From NCBI GenBank assembly GCA_006176705.1, contig QRFJ01000021.1:2376208-2440207 (forward strand): a stretch of 64,000 nt of DNA, given 5' to 3'. Position 1 is the first letter of the stretch. Each line of letters opens with the position of its first letter. Origin of the DNA: Cocos nucifera (taxonomy: Eukaryota; Streptophyta; Magnoliopsida; Arecales; Arecaceae). The translations under genes and the position numbers were made by a program. Below are positions 11,291 to 22,620 of the stretch, piece by piece. The notes beneath the pieces are model-generated. The model did no database searches. It saw only the letters and a program-made list of their open reading frames with translations, and had not been told where the DNA came from.

Positions 11291-12850
11291 TACATCGAAG
11301 CAAAACGATCGGTCGATGCTAGATCCGACTGAGAGGCGATGGTGATGGATCATCGGAATGATTCTCTGGGCAACATCTCGCTCGATTGGGTACTCTTTTA
11401 AGAATAAGGGTCCAGATATCCTTCCTCTAGCGTCAATTCTTTTGGTGTAGAAATTGGATCATCGTTGGAGATGCTGGAGTGGATGCTTGAGATCTTACCA
11501 GTGATATCTGCAAAATAAAGTTTTGGCTAGGATGGATGGCTTCGACATGGATCCTTCGACAATCAAGTTAGAAATCTGGCCAACAAGAATGAAGTATTCA
11601 GGAGTTAAATCATTAGAAGAAGAAGACGTATCAGGAGGATCCTATTTATAGATGGAGCCATAATAGATTGACAATGACCACTCTAACTAATTATCAGTGA
11701 ACCATTCAAGCCATTCCAATTTGGATACGTAGGATGAATGGGCAATTATAACCGACTGATAGTGGCCAGTTATAATTTGATTGTGGTGTGGATGAAAAAT
11801 GCCCATTTTTATTACTGATATTTGGAGGGCGAAGGCTTCCAAGCCTAACGACTGGTTACTTGGACTGATGTTGTATTATAAAATCTAAGATCGGATAGGC
11901 TGAGCTTGGAAGTCAGTTACTTGAACTAGATTTATACTTTGGACCTTGAGATCGGATAAGCTCGAGAATCGAACGAACATCGAGTCTCCTGGCTGGAACT
12001 GTGGTAGGATTACTTCAACTGATTTAAGGAAGGTTAGCTAGAAGTTCAGCCATATTCAAGGTCGATCTTGACATGAATCGTTACTTCAAAATTATTGTTG
12101 TCAAATCTGAACTGAAGGTCAAAGTCAGAAAGCTCAATGGATACTTGAGGTCAAAAATCAGTAAAAAGTCACTGCCATTTTGGGATAAGTTATCATTAGG
12201 CTTGCATTGAAGGTCGGAATGCATCGAGCTCGGATATAAGCTTTTTAGTAAAGGTGAAAATGGGTCGGATCAAACCGAATAATGAGTGATCCCGATCTAA
12301 CCCAATTTCTTAATTGAGTCCTAATGTTGGACTTAGATCCAACCAAATTAAAAATCAAGTTCGATGGGTTGGGTCCATGATAAAAAAATTTGCCCTATTG
12401 GATCATTTAGGTCAGGTCAGATCATGTATAACCTGATCCCAATCTAAAATTTTTAAATCCGGTTCAAACCAAAATTTTGGTCGGGCTTGGATCGTATGCG
12501 AAGTTTATGATAAAAGAAAATAAACATTATGTTGCCTTAACTCTTAATTTATAAAAATTTCTTAAAATCTCATAGCCAAATTGAGTAAAAGTTTTAAAAA
12601 ATAACAATGCTATGAGAGCATTTAAAATTTCAATCTCGTTCTATTTACTTTATAGTTTATATGTTGAATTTAATACTAAATTTGAATTGGATCGGATCGG
12701 ATCCAAATTCAATAAAGGGGTTGGATTGAATCAGGTCATGGCTCAATCTGATCTGTTTGCAGCCTTAATTTTTTGTATCAATTAGAATCCGGAGACTAGT
12801 TCGGCCGCATCTTGGACTAGATTGCATCAAATATCAGATGGTGCCTTCCA
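11291..12850 (-). mobile_element. 5' untranslated region and LTR of the minus-strand gypsy element
   Basis: Directly after the Copia target duplication the interrupted gypsy element resumes. On the minus strand, 11440-11291 is leader sequence beginning with a primer-site-like stretch (TTGACGCTAGAGG), matching the position after the LTR in the plus-strand element at 56873. The LTR starts at 11441 with TTTGGTGTAG, homologous to the end of the solo LTR at 25262 (TATTGGTGTAG). Shared landmarks in both copies include GATGCTGGA, ATCTGCAAAATAAAGTT and TCCGACAATCAAGTTAG. A small hAT-like element is inserted at 12249. The outer LTR end, probably 12780-12850, is too diverged to fix. Confidence 0.75.
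12249..12767. mobile_element. Small non-autonomous hAT-like element
   Basis: The left end TAAAGGTGAAAATGGGTC and the reverse complement of the right end, TAAGGCTGCAAACAGATC, form an imperfect terminal inverted repeat. The flanks are 8 bp long and similar, CTTTTTAG (12241-12248) and ATTTTTTG (12768-12775), six of eight alike, as expected for an aged hAT target duplication. Subterminal GATCGGATC / GGGTCGGATC motifs occur at both ends. There is no transposase frame. Confidence 0.7.
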
Positions 12851-12914
12851 GTGCTCCATGATATTTGGCTTACAAGGACTTCAATAAGAATTATTTTTCC
12901 TTCAACAAAACTTA

Positions 12915-12942
12915 TATATATATGTGTGTGTGTGTGTGTGTG
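12915..12942. repeat. (TA)n(TG)n microsatellite
   Basis: A run of TA dinucleotides passes into about nine TG dinucleotides. It is a compound simple repeat between two transposons. Confidence 0.95.
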
Positions 12943-13030
12943 AAACGCTATTCTTTCCATTCTCCAAAATCATGGCTCTTTTCATTGCCCATCACTCTTC
13001 CATTTTCTATAATGCCTGCATCCTGCACAT

Positions 13031-15875
13031 TAGGGGTGGCAATTAGATCGAGTCGGATCATAAATGGATTGGCTCAGTTGCGAATCGAATCAAAAAATAT
13101 TAAATCTGAACCTAATCTATTTATTAAATAGATCAGATTTTCAAACTTGAACTTGATCCATTTAATAAATAGGTCATCTGACCCGATCTATTTAACTTAT
13201 TTATTAAATAGTTAACCTATTTAACCGATCCGATCCAACCCGTTTAACCTGTTTTGTAAATAAATAACCTATTTACCAAACCCAATTCGATCCAACCTGT
13301 TTAAGCTATTTACTTCCAAATATTGATTATTTTTGGGGCTTTGGACTAACTTGATAGGTTAAACAGGTCAGTTCAAACTTTGACAACAAACTAACTGAAA
13401 GAATCATACGCAAAAGAATTCTATATATAAAAAAGAATTCTATATATGCAAAAGAATTCTATACATGCAGGCAAAACTTCAAAGCACAAGCAGCAAAAAT
13501 ATATTTAAAGTTACAAACTACAAATAGAATCATATACACCACATGATACAATCAAAAGAATTCTGTATATACAAGCAAAAATATCACAATGCAAATACAA
13601 GCATACATGCTGGAAGAAAAATAACAACAATACAAAGAGATATTCTATTTTACATCTTCGCAGGTATAGAGCAAAGACCAAGCCCTCTTGCAAATGCTTT
13701 CCTGCACGTGACTGGGTTGCTGAAGTAGAAATCCTCTTGAATTGGCATCTTATCTTCTATATACACATGCACTTGTTACATTGTAGTTTCTCTGCAGGAA
13801 CATTGGCATAGGCAGGACACTAGCATATGCAAGGATGAGCTTTATAGCATGGCAAAAACAAAAAGGTTAGAATCTTATATTAAAATCCAATTTGCATCAA
13901 CACCTCTTTGCTCTATGTTTCTTTTAACTCATCTTTTGCTTTAGATGATATGATCTTTGAACTGGGTGACTTCCCAACAATAATAATATTGTACAATACA
14001 GAATCATAAGTAATAATGAAAAATTTTTAGTAAAAAAAAGATTGAAAGCTATTAAAAAGTAATAAATCTATAAAAAAAATTATTAGAATAATAAATAATA
14101 GAAAAGAAAGATTCATGCATATCTAAAAAAAAAAGATGAGGCTCAGATCTGATAATTAATTAACAACTAAATCAAAATGACTACGATCGATTGTCTATAG
14201 AAGAAGGCCGTCCAAGATTGTCGCTATTAGAAATAGCTAAGTCATTAAACATATATCCAAAAATCATCATAGCCTCCACATACAAACCTTAAAGCAATTT
14301 CAAAATTGCTTAAAATCCAAACAAGTACCTAACATTCCAAACAAAGGCAATATAACAACATCCATTATTTTTTGGTCAAATAAAAATAAAAAAGAAGTTC
14401 CAAACAAAACACAATATAATAAAAAAATATGTCCAAAAAACAAGAACAACATAATCAAAAAAAGAATGTATAACCATGATTTATCTCATTATATGTTGGA
14501 ATCAATATTGGCCGAGCCTTGAGTCGATTAGATTTTATTGATGGAACTGGAGTTCATGACATCTTCTACAAACCTTGAAGCAAACCTCCATAGTGCATAT
14601 AGGCCATTATGCATATTTTGACATTCAGTATAAAAAAATAAAAATTAAAATAATATAAAACAGTAATCTACAAGCATGATAAAACTTTGAGAATGCAAAA
14701 GAATACTAAATGTTAGTCGGAGGTTATTTGCCCAAAAAAATACAAAAAAAGAAAATATAAAATATACCTTATCATAAACAAATAATTATGATAGGAAATG
14801 TTCCACATCACTTATCTGGTTTTATTCATAAAAAATTAGGGAATATATAGGATTATAGCTTTCATTAGCTAGTAAGAACCTGAGAATATACAATTAGTAT
14901 TTAGAAAATAAAACAAAGTGCTAAATGCTTCAGGACAACCCTAGCAACAATCAGACAAAGAATAACCAAATGCTTCAGGGCAACCCTAGCAACAGTCAAA
15001 CCAAGAAGAACCACAACAACAGTCAGACCAAGAATATAACAGAAAGAAGCCTAAAAAAATCTTATTTTTCTAGACCACTTTAGATTGATTTTGTTTAAAA
15101 AATATTTTTGTTAGAAATTAAAACATTAGCTATCATTTCACTATTGTAATGAGAATAATCAATATTTCCAATACAAAGTCTAATCCAAACAAATGAAATC
15201 TCAAAAAATTCAAAATTAAAGATTAAGAAAAATATACCTTGGAGAAGATTAAGAAAGTACGGAAGAAGAAAAAGATCAAAAGAAAAAAAATTCTAAATGG
15301 GTGGGGACTAAGATGCCAAGCAGCACAAGCGGCAAGCTCTCCCTCAGCAATGGCCGAACCTTGACAAGCCCTCCTCTTAAGAATCGGTGACGAAGGAGGA
15401 GTGGATTCAATGGAGGAGCCCCACTGCTCCAACCACCATTGGGAGGAAGCTAAGCTGCTAGAAGCACCCAAGGAGGAGTGGAGCTGCAGAGGAGTGAAGA
15501 AAAAAATCAAAAAACCAAATTCTAGAAGACAGACCGGAGGATGGGAGGAGGGAGGAAAAATCGAAAGACTAAAGAGTCGAACAAAAATAGGGGTTAAAAG
15601 CCGAATGATCCGAAATCGAAAGAAAAGAAAACTCTACCATTTAAGTTTTAACGAGTTTATGGGTTTTAACTCGATCCGACCCGATCTATTCCAATCCATT
15701 TATTAAATCGGTTAAACATGTCAGCCATCTAAAATCTGAACCATTCAGTTTACTAAATAGGTTAAATAGGTTGACCCTTTTATAATTTAAACATGTTTAA
15801 TGTAAATTCAAATCTGTTTAAGATGGATTGAATATGGGTTGACTTGGCAGGTTGGATCAATTTTTGTCACCCCTA
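13031..15875. mobile_element. 2.85-kb non-autonomous hAT-like transposon
   Basis: The ends TAGGGGTGGCAA and TTGTCACCCCTA form terminal inverted repeats. They are bordered by CTGCACAT (13023-13030) and CTTCACAT (15876-15883), an 8-bp target duplication with one mismatch, the hAT hallmark. Both ends hold subterminal runs of short related motifs (TTTATTAAATAG, AAACAGGT, GATCCGACCCG) in inverted orientation, as in other hAT elements with many transposase-binding sites. Inside, 13400-13570 has a cluster of AAAGAATTCTATATA repeats. A GC-richer block at 15300-15560 stands out from the AT-rich interior and may be captured host DNA. No hAT transposase domain was found, so it would depend on another element. 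Confidence 0.82.
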
Positions 15876-15883
15876 CTTCACAT

Positions 15884-16752
15884 TGGACAATGCGCATTAA
15901 CGTCAACATACCAATTACATCAGCATTTAAGTCCCGTTCGGCATGCAGGGGGAAAGCTAGGGATGATCTATCCATTACGTCAACATTCGAGTGTCCTGAT
16001 TCTACTCCATTTGATCCGTAATTAGGAGAAACCTCCTTTAGACGAACCCACTCTCCAAGAAGAAAAGTACTTATAGCCACCAAAAAAAAGCCAAAAAAAG
16101 GATCGAACCCCCCAACTTTAATTTCATCGGCATTAAGGTCACCACCATCTATGGTCATTTCCGACCGACCTCAACATCGTTGATGCCATCATATTCAATA
16201 TTATTTTTTATTTAGATTGTTTCATCACTGATGGTACTGATATTAATTATATTGAACTTGCCACCCATATCCGTTACGATATTATCATCATCAGACTAAT
16301 TAGATCAATTATATGCTAATTAGATCTAATCAATATCAGATCGATCAAATACCAATCAAATTTGATCATCTTCAAATCGATCTAACATCAATTAGATTCG
16401 ACCATCTCTAGTTCAACCATATACTATCTTATTCCAATTTGGACCGACTATCTGCAATTCAATCAAACATCGATTAGAACAGGACCACACTATTCTGATT
16501 ATCTATTATTTGTATTTTGATATCTGAATATCTGATTGAAGTTAATCCAGCAAATTTTTTTTTAATATGCAATCTATGACTCCAAAATAGATTATACTTG
16601 ATCATCATGGATCAAATAGTATCTTAATGATTCTAGTTGAATGAGATTTTCGCAACAACATGTTTCAACATGGCTTATGCAAAAGCTAAGATCTCATATT
16701 TACTTGGCTAAATTTTTTTTTATTTTATTCACCGATGTAGAAAACTAAACTC
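15884..16752. other. Non-coding stretch, no gene seen
   Basis: The region beyond the hAT element is AT-rich, with many short GATC/AATTAGATC-type motifs (16260-16480). The open frames here are short, unlike any family I recognise, and partly run into the transposon. I see no supported gene. Confidence 0.5.
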
Positions 16753-16755
16753 TAA

Positions 16756-17233
16756 GGGCCTGTTCTTTTATGGATAATATCATAAAAAAATTGGTTAATT
16801 TTTTGATTGATCAATTTCATATTTTTAAAATGAATAAGTTACTTTCTCATAAATAGTATTTATTCATGTAATAGAAAAAAAATTTATTCATCTAGAAGAT
16901 GGCTAAATTATTTTTTTTATCATAATAAAATAAGTATTTAATTTTATATCTAAAATATAATATTCTGATTTTCAATATCTCCATTGTTAAATATTTTTTA
17001 ACTCAATAATTTATTTTCTCTAAATTTAAAAAGTATAGAGATAATATAAAAAATATAAATAAATTTTAGCAATTTATCTAGTAATGTAAAAAAATATAGG
17101 TAACAAATTTTAAAATCATATTTATATACATAAAAAATATAAATAAATTATTTTTTATTTAGATATTATTAAAAGATATTTATTTAAAAAAATATAAATT
17201 TTTAGATAAATATTTTATGCAACAAAAATAGAT
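16756..17233. mobile_element. Tourist-like (PIF/Harbinger-type) MITE, copy 1
   Basis: This roughly 480-bp AT-rich element starts GGGCCTGTTCTTTTATGG after TAA and ends in the decayed inverse of that sequence. It is homologous along its length to 48725-49227 (shared blocks AAGTTACTTTC, CATAAATAG, ATTTAATTTTATA, TAATGTAAAA). Comparison with the better preserved end of copy 2 gives a terminal repeat of about 27 bp. No coding capacity. The right border is approximate. Confidence 0.72.
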
Positions 17234-19369
17234 GAAGGAGAAGACATATAAATCGTACTAGTACGAATAATTTCATTATCATGCCAGTACGGTCTGCATC
17301 GTAGGTTAACCTAACAAAGTAATTTTTTATACGGTCCTCCTCGCACAAAACAAGAATAAAATAACTAAATTAATAAATTAAATTATAAAATATATAAGAT
17401 TAAATCAATTGCATATAGGTCGCAGAAATACGCCAGCACTGGAGGGTCTGCCACGGAACTTAGGATGGCAGCGCTGGCAGTTTTAGTTGCCGCACAGCTT
17501 AATTGGCCTGCTTCCCGGTTGGTTACTCGTATATACTCGGCTACCAGCAATCTTCCTCATGGTGGCAAATTAGCAGGGCAAGCAGTTCATTTACATCTCG
17601 ATAAACAACATGTATGGCCGGTGCCTTCAATTAATATGTGTCATTGGACGCTGCAAATCACTTAACTCATGGGGGTATCGGATATCAATGATATATAGAT
17701 GAGCAGAGCAGATTTCTAATGTAATAAGCTTCAGCAATATGTTGTCACAACTTACAATATGTTAGTCAAATGAGTAATCTCAGGAGGATCAATAAAATTA
17801 GATAAGTATATGCTTGTATAAGTAATAGGACAGAAATTAGACTGCATATGAATCGGATACCAGCATATCTATATTTATATTTATTTTATCTGATGAATAC
17901 GAATATAAATATGGATATTATTCGAATACAAAAATTTATATACATATTTATTTTAAATGAATATGGATATAATTTAGATATTGAAAATATAGATATAACT
18001 TAAATAATTAAATTTTATAACTATAGAATCAAATATATTACTATATAGATGATAAATTCAGTTGACAACATATTTATATAATTATATAATTTTTTAAAAA
18101 ATAAATAAATATTATGTTATATAGATTTGGATATTCAGATATGGATAGGATCATTGTCTATCCATATTTATATTTAGTTTTTTTATAAATATAAATATAA
18201 ATATAGATATTAATTAGATTCTTAAATTTTTCTCTATATTCGTATTGATTCACATACGAAAATAAATTTAGATGAATAATATTTAAATCACTTTTACTCC
18301 TAATAAGTGAAAAGCAATGAGCATCTATATCAATTAAAGAAGTCTATTAAAAATCACGCTCTTGATGTAAGATAGACTCCTACTTGATCTTTCTTTTGAA
18401 ATATATGGGATATAGAGCACCGTCACACTGGAGATTTTCAATGACATAAATGTTTAAAAAGTAAAAGTTGAAGATAATTACTCAAAATTGTACGGAAAAA
18501 TAAGCTAATGAACAATTACTATCGAAACTCTTTCAATCCATATATGCAAAGTATGGCAATCTAAAATTGCAATTTTTATAGCAGGCCATACAAACTGAAT
18601 GAATTGATCCTGATGATTCTGTATAATATATGCGGTTACCGTTTTGCCATTTATTACTAAGATATCAAAATTTAATTTTAGTGTGCCAATAAAAGGCAAA
18701 TCACTTACTCACGATCGGCCACCGACACCATAAACTACAATTTTGGACAGCTTTGGCCTGTATCGTACCCCAAAAATAATAATAATAATAATTTTGGACG
18801 CGTGTCTGTTCAGACGAGCACTACCAATCATAAAATAAAATACCGACGATCTAAATTAATTCTTAATATTATTTTCATTACTTTTGATGACATATAAAAA
18901 TATTATGTTAAGTTGACCATAGAGTAATCTGAATTTGAGAATCTTTCTTTAGAAGATATTTTTACCGCCCTGCGCTTCTCTTTTTGGTAAGCTCATTATT
19001 GAACATTTATGGCTCATTAAGTCACTAATACGAAACCTATTTTAAGGAAAGCTCGATATAAGCCTTTTCTATGTTTAAGAGCATTGTGTCTTTAAAGGAA
19101 AGAAATATAAATCTCCTCTGCAGATAGAAATTTAAAATTAAAATAACAAAAACATAAACCAGGTGACAGGAGATAACAAAATTAGTTACGAGAACGGAGA
19201 CACCACGAGGGGGCTCATCTTTGACCATGATTTTATTGCCAAAAGACCAGCGTGCGGTGCACGGATCGATACGTTAGATTACAAAAACAGCATATTTTAA
19301 CAGACAATTTATTAATGATATCTGTTGGAATGATAATAAAATATTTTGTTATCCATGAAGCAGAAGGCC
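17234..19369. other. AT-rich non-coding region with a possible small inverted-repeat element
   Basis: No gene is supported here. At about 17846-18262 the left sequence GCATATGAATCGGATACC and the right sequence GTATTGATTCACATAC are partly inverse, and the interior is full of ATATTTATATTTATA and its complement, suggesting a foldback or MITE-type element of low certainty. The short open frame at 17465-17665 has no recognisable domain. Confidence 0.4.
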
Positions 19370-19511
19370 AGCCCACCATAGGATGATCGAGAGTCGAGGT
19401 CTAAGAATTTATTTACTCAAAAAATTAGAATGGAGTAGTTAGCCCACCATAGGATGATCGAGAGTCGAGGTCTAAGAATTTATTTACTCAAAAAATTAGA
19501 ATGGAGTAGTT
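19370..19511. repeat. Perfect 71-bp tandem duplication
   Basis: Two identical adjacent units start AGCCCACCATAGGATGATCG at 19370 and 19441. I see no difference between the units, so the event looks recent. It lies about 130 bp before the LINE-derived sequence. An assembly artefact is also possible. Confidence 0.93.
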
Positions 19512-19639
19512 ATTATTTAATCAAACCTATAACGAAAAAAATCAGTGGAGGACATAGGAAATGCCGTAGAGATAACAAGATACGGTGGATCAGGAAGGAT
19601 GACATTGGTGGTCTTGAGTCCAAAGATATTCCTGAGTAG

Positions 19640-22070
19640 TGAAAGAGGATATTGATCATCCTCGTTATGAAGAGATCTGATGCATCGACTCCGGAATACT
19701 TTAAAATGATCAGCCTTTGTACTATGTGAAGATTCTAGTAGGATGACTGAAGCCAGTTATTCCATGCTTGATCAGTCAGGAGCAAGAGCATTTGTCAATA
19801 GCCATTTGCATCACCGACAATATCTTTCTTGCTTAGGAATTTATGCATGATCTATAGCATGTCCCTATTTGTCGGAGCTTGATGGCAATCAAATTGGATA
19901 TGGAGCGAACTTATGACTGTACGAGCTAACAATTTCTACGATGGATTAACTAGGTTATGGACTATGTGGAAGCCCTGAGCTATGCCATCCTAATTAATGG
20001 CTCGCCGATAAAGTTCTTTCACTCAGCAGGCGGTCTTCGTCAAGGGTACCCTCTCTCTCCCTACTTATTTATTTTATGTGCTGATGTTCTATCTCGTGCT
20101 CTTTGAGTGGTGGTTTAGAGGGTAAAGCTGGAGTCTTACTGGCCTACTCCTGGGACTTAGTCACTTTCGCATATTCTATTTGCAAATGATTGCTTACTCG
20201 TTTGTCGAGCTTCGATCCGAAATACGAGGTGCTTTGCATCTATTGTTGAAGCCTACAGTCAGGCGTCTGGCTAGTCGTGAATCTATAGAAGTCTACCATC
20301 ATCTTCAGCCCCAAGATAAAGGTTCAGATGAAGTAGACAATTCGAAATAGGCTGGGGATTCTTAAGCAGACCGAGATCTTAGACCGAGATCTTGACCAAT
20401 CTTAGGATCCCTATCATGGGAAAGAGACTTTGAAGGCTGACTATAGGCCCATGGAGTAGCAGGTCTGGGATTGCCTAGAGAGTTGGCGCCATGCCAATGC
20501 CCTCTCCATGATGGGGAGGATTATCCTCATGAGATCAGTCCTCAGTTTCATGTTGATCTACCTCCTAGCGAATACTATTATGCCATGCTTTTGCCTTAGG
20601 GGTCTGGAGTAGCAGTTCTAAACTTTTCTTTAGGGCTCCACTCAAGATGGTCATAGGCTTCATTTGCTTTCCTAGGAGGTGATCTACCAAGCCATGTGGG
20701 ACAAAGGCATGGGGATGTAATCCTTGTTGGTTAAGAGGGATGCTATGATTGCCAGACATGTAGCCAGATTCCTCACTAGACTACTTAAGGAGCATGGTGA
20801 TGAGGGCTCGATATTGGGTCTGGGGCCAAGGAGCCCAAATTCGAATTGATGTGGCTGTACTTTCATCTAGAAGGAGATTTGCATCCGTGCCCTGGTGGTG
20901 GTGGCCCAAATTAGATAACTGATTGGTGATGGAACTTTAGTTGATGTGAGGCAGAATGCTTGAATTTTCAGCCTCTCCCTTTCACGTTGACCAACCTATG
21001 TCAGCATGAAGGTGGACGAGAAACTGTGGGTCTGTGATTTGATCACTGATAATGGCAGGGGTTGGAAGGTTAAGGATGTTACTCATATTTTCGAGGATTA
21101 GCTTGCTGCTAGGATCCATACCATCCCTATCCCTATCCATCAGAGGCATGATTTAAGGGTGTGGGGCTAGTTTTGCTGCCCTCAGGGTGCCAGCTAAAGA
21201 CCTAGTGCCAAAGAGGAGGATCGATGCTACTTGGTTCTGGAGAGTGCTTGTCAATCCTAGGGTCAGACTCTTCCTCTAAAAGGTTGCTTGGATCGATTGT
21301 CAACTCGGATACTTCTTAGGGATAGAGGTATGGAGCTTTCAATTGCCTACCCGATTTGCATGCTAGGAGATGAGTCAACGGAGCCTGCCATGCTTCATTG
21401 CTTGAGGGCATATTTAATCTAGGGGATGGCCAGTGGCCAACCTCGGGGAGCAGATAGTGGCTCTTGGTTGTCTTCCTTCCTAGATGTGATCCATCAGAAT
21501 ATGATAGAGGGCCAGCCCTTCGGTGGCAGGATGGTATATGTCACCTATCAGATTTAGCTGTCTAGGAACAACTTGGTCTTTGATATCGAGATGGTGCCTG
21601 TACATTGGGTGTTTGAAAAAATCTATTATCTTGCTTAGGAGAACAACCATTTTAATGTTGTTGGTCAGTTTCTTGCCATCCCGAGTTCCTGGGACTTCCT
21701 TGTTATGCATGTAGCGATCCGAAGGATTCTTTTGATTTCATGGGAGCCCTTACCCTCAAGATTCGTCAAGATCAACTTTGACGGTAGTGTTAAAGATGGA
21801 AGTGATGCTACAGGCTATATCATTTGGAGCCTGAATGCCAGGCTGCTGGCTATTAGAGGTTCATCCCTATTCGAGCTGTCGGTTTTCGGAGTGAAGCTCC
21901 ATGCCCTCAAGCAGGCATCATCTACGCGCAATAGGAGTTATGGATGGAGAGGATCTTTATTAAGGACGACTCTATCATAGTTATTAAATGGATCCAGGAT
22001 AAGATGAGGCATTCGGAAGTTTATCCACTACTTCGAGATATTTGGAGGTCACTCTTTCATTCCTCCGTGA
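19640..22070 (+). pseudogene. LINE (L1-type) non-LTR retrotransposon remnant
   Basis: Read on the plus strand with several frame changes and stops, this gives a plant L1-type LINE ORF2. Reverse transcriptase blocks are clear: a YKI-type block (about 19710-19760), a segment like SIAICITDNIFLA (19796-19834), LDMERTYDC (19895-19920), GLRQGYPLSPYLFIL (20030-20080) and HILFANDCLLV (20168-20200), where the usual FADD is decayed to FAND. Downstream weaker sequence fits the linker and Cys/His-rich region. RNase H follows at 21750-22050, beginning VKINFDGSV and containing IKWIQDKMRHSEVYPLLRDIWR. No 5' end, poly-A tail or target duplication can be placed; the right side abuts the Copia LTR sequence. 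Confidence 0.82.
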
Positions 22071-22194
22071 TGACTCTTTCATTCAAAATATCACATAAGG
22101 TCACTAAACATTCGTCGCCTTGATGCCGTATCCAATCTCTAATATGATTGGCAATAAAAAAGGCTATCCAATCTCTAAATCTTCTGATACCATA

Positions 22195-22620
22195 TGTTAG
22201 ATAATTTAAACTTTTATGCATGTATCGTACTTCAATATTCATGCAAAATCAAAATAAAACATACGTTGCACCATCATCTCACCAACGATGATCACGTAGT
22301 CCGCAGAATATCAGATCCGTCTTCCATAGGTAGCTGATCTTTTCTCTCCTCACCCTCCACCTTTATGCAGACGATTGATGAAAATTGTTACGCTCTCTTG
22401 AGAGTTAGAGAAAATGGACCAGGCCACCTCTATTTATACCTGCACTTGTCTTATCCCATCAGAAGACTTAATTCTGATTAGAGTAAGGATTCCAGTCTAA
22501 GCCTTATCAGGAATAGAATTCTTTAATTAATTGGACTTACCATAATTAATTCAGGACTTAACCCAATGAGTTAAACCTGACTAAATGATAATTAGGCTAC
22601 ATTAAGAGCCAAATTCAACA
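22195..22620 (-). repeat. LTR of a minus-strand Copia element
   Basis: On the minus strand the 426-bp unit runs from TGTTGAATTTGGC (22620) to TATCTAACA (22195), with proper TG..CA ends. A polypurine tract, AAGAGGAAGAA on the minus strand, lies directly before it at 22621-22632, marking it as a 3' LTR. Right after it on the same strand is TATGGTATCAGAAG, which looks like a primer-binding site as found after a 5' LTR. The short CCACCTCTATTTATACC tract at 22423-22439 reads GGTATAAATAG on the minus strand, a good TATA box for the LTR promoter. Confidence 0.82.

Noticed and set aside
13400..13570. Regularly spaced AAAGAATTCTATATA repeats, superficially like an array
   Set aside because: Spacing and spacers are irregular and it lies inside a transposon; not CRISPR-like.
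15223..15706. Overlapping open frames on both strands near the right end of the hAT-like element
   Set aside because: No domain recognised; mentioned only as a possible captured GC-rich segment, not as a gene.
15808..16158. 116-codon minus-strand frame
   Set aside because: It spans the transposon right border and the target duplication, so it cannot be an old gene.
17465..17665. 66-codon plus frame starting MAALAVLVAAQ, resembling a signal peptide
   Set aside because: No downstream domain or exon could be joined; isolated in repeat-rich DNA.
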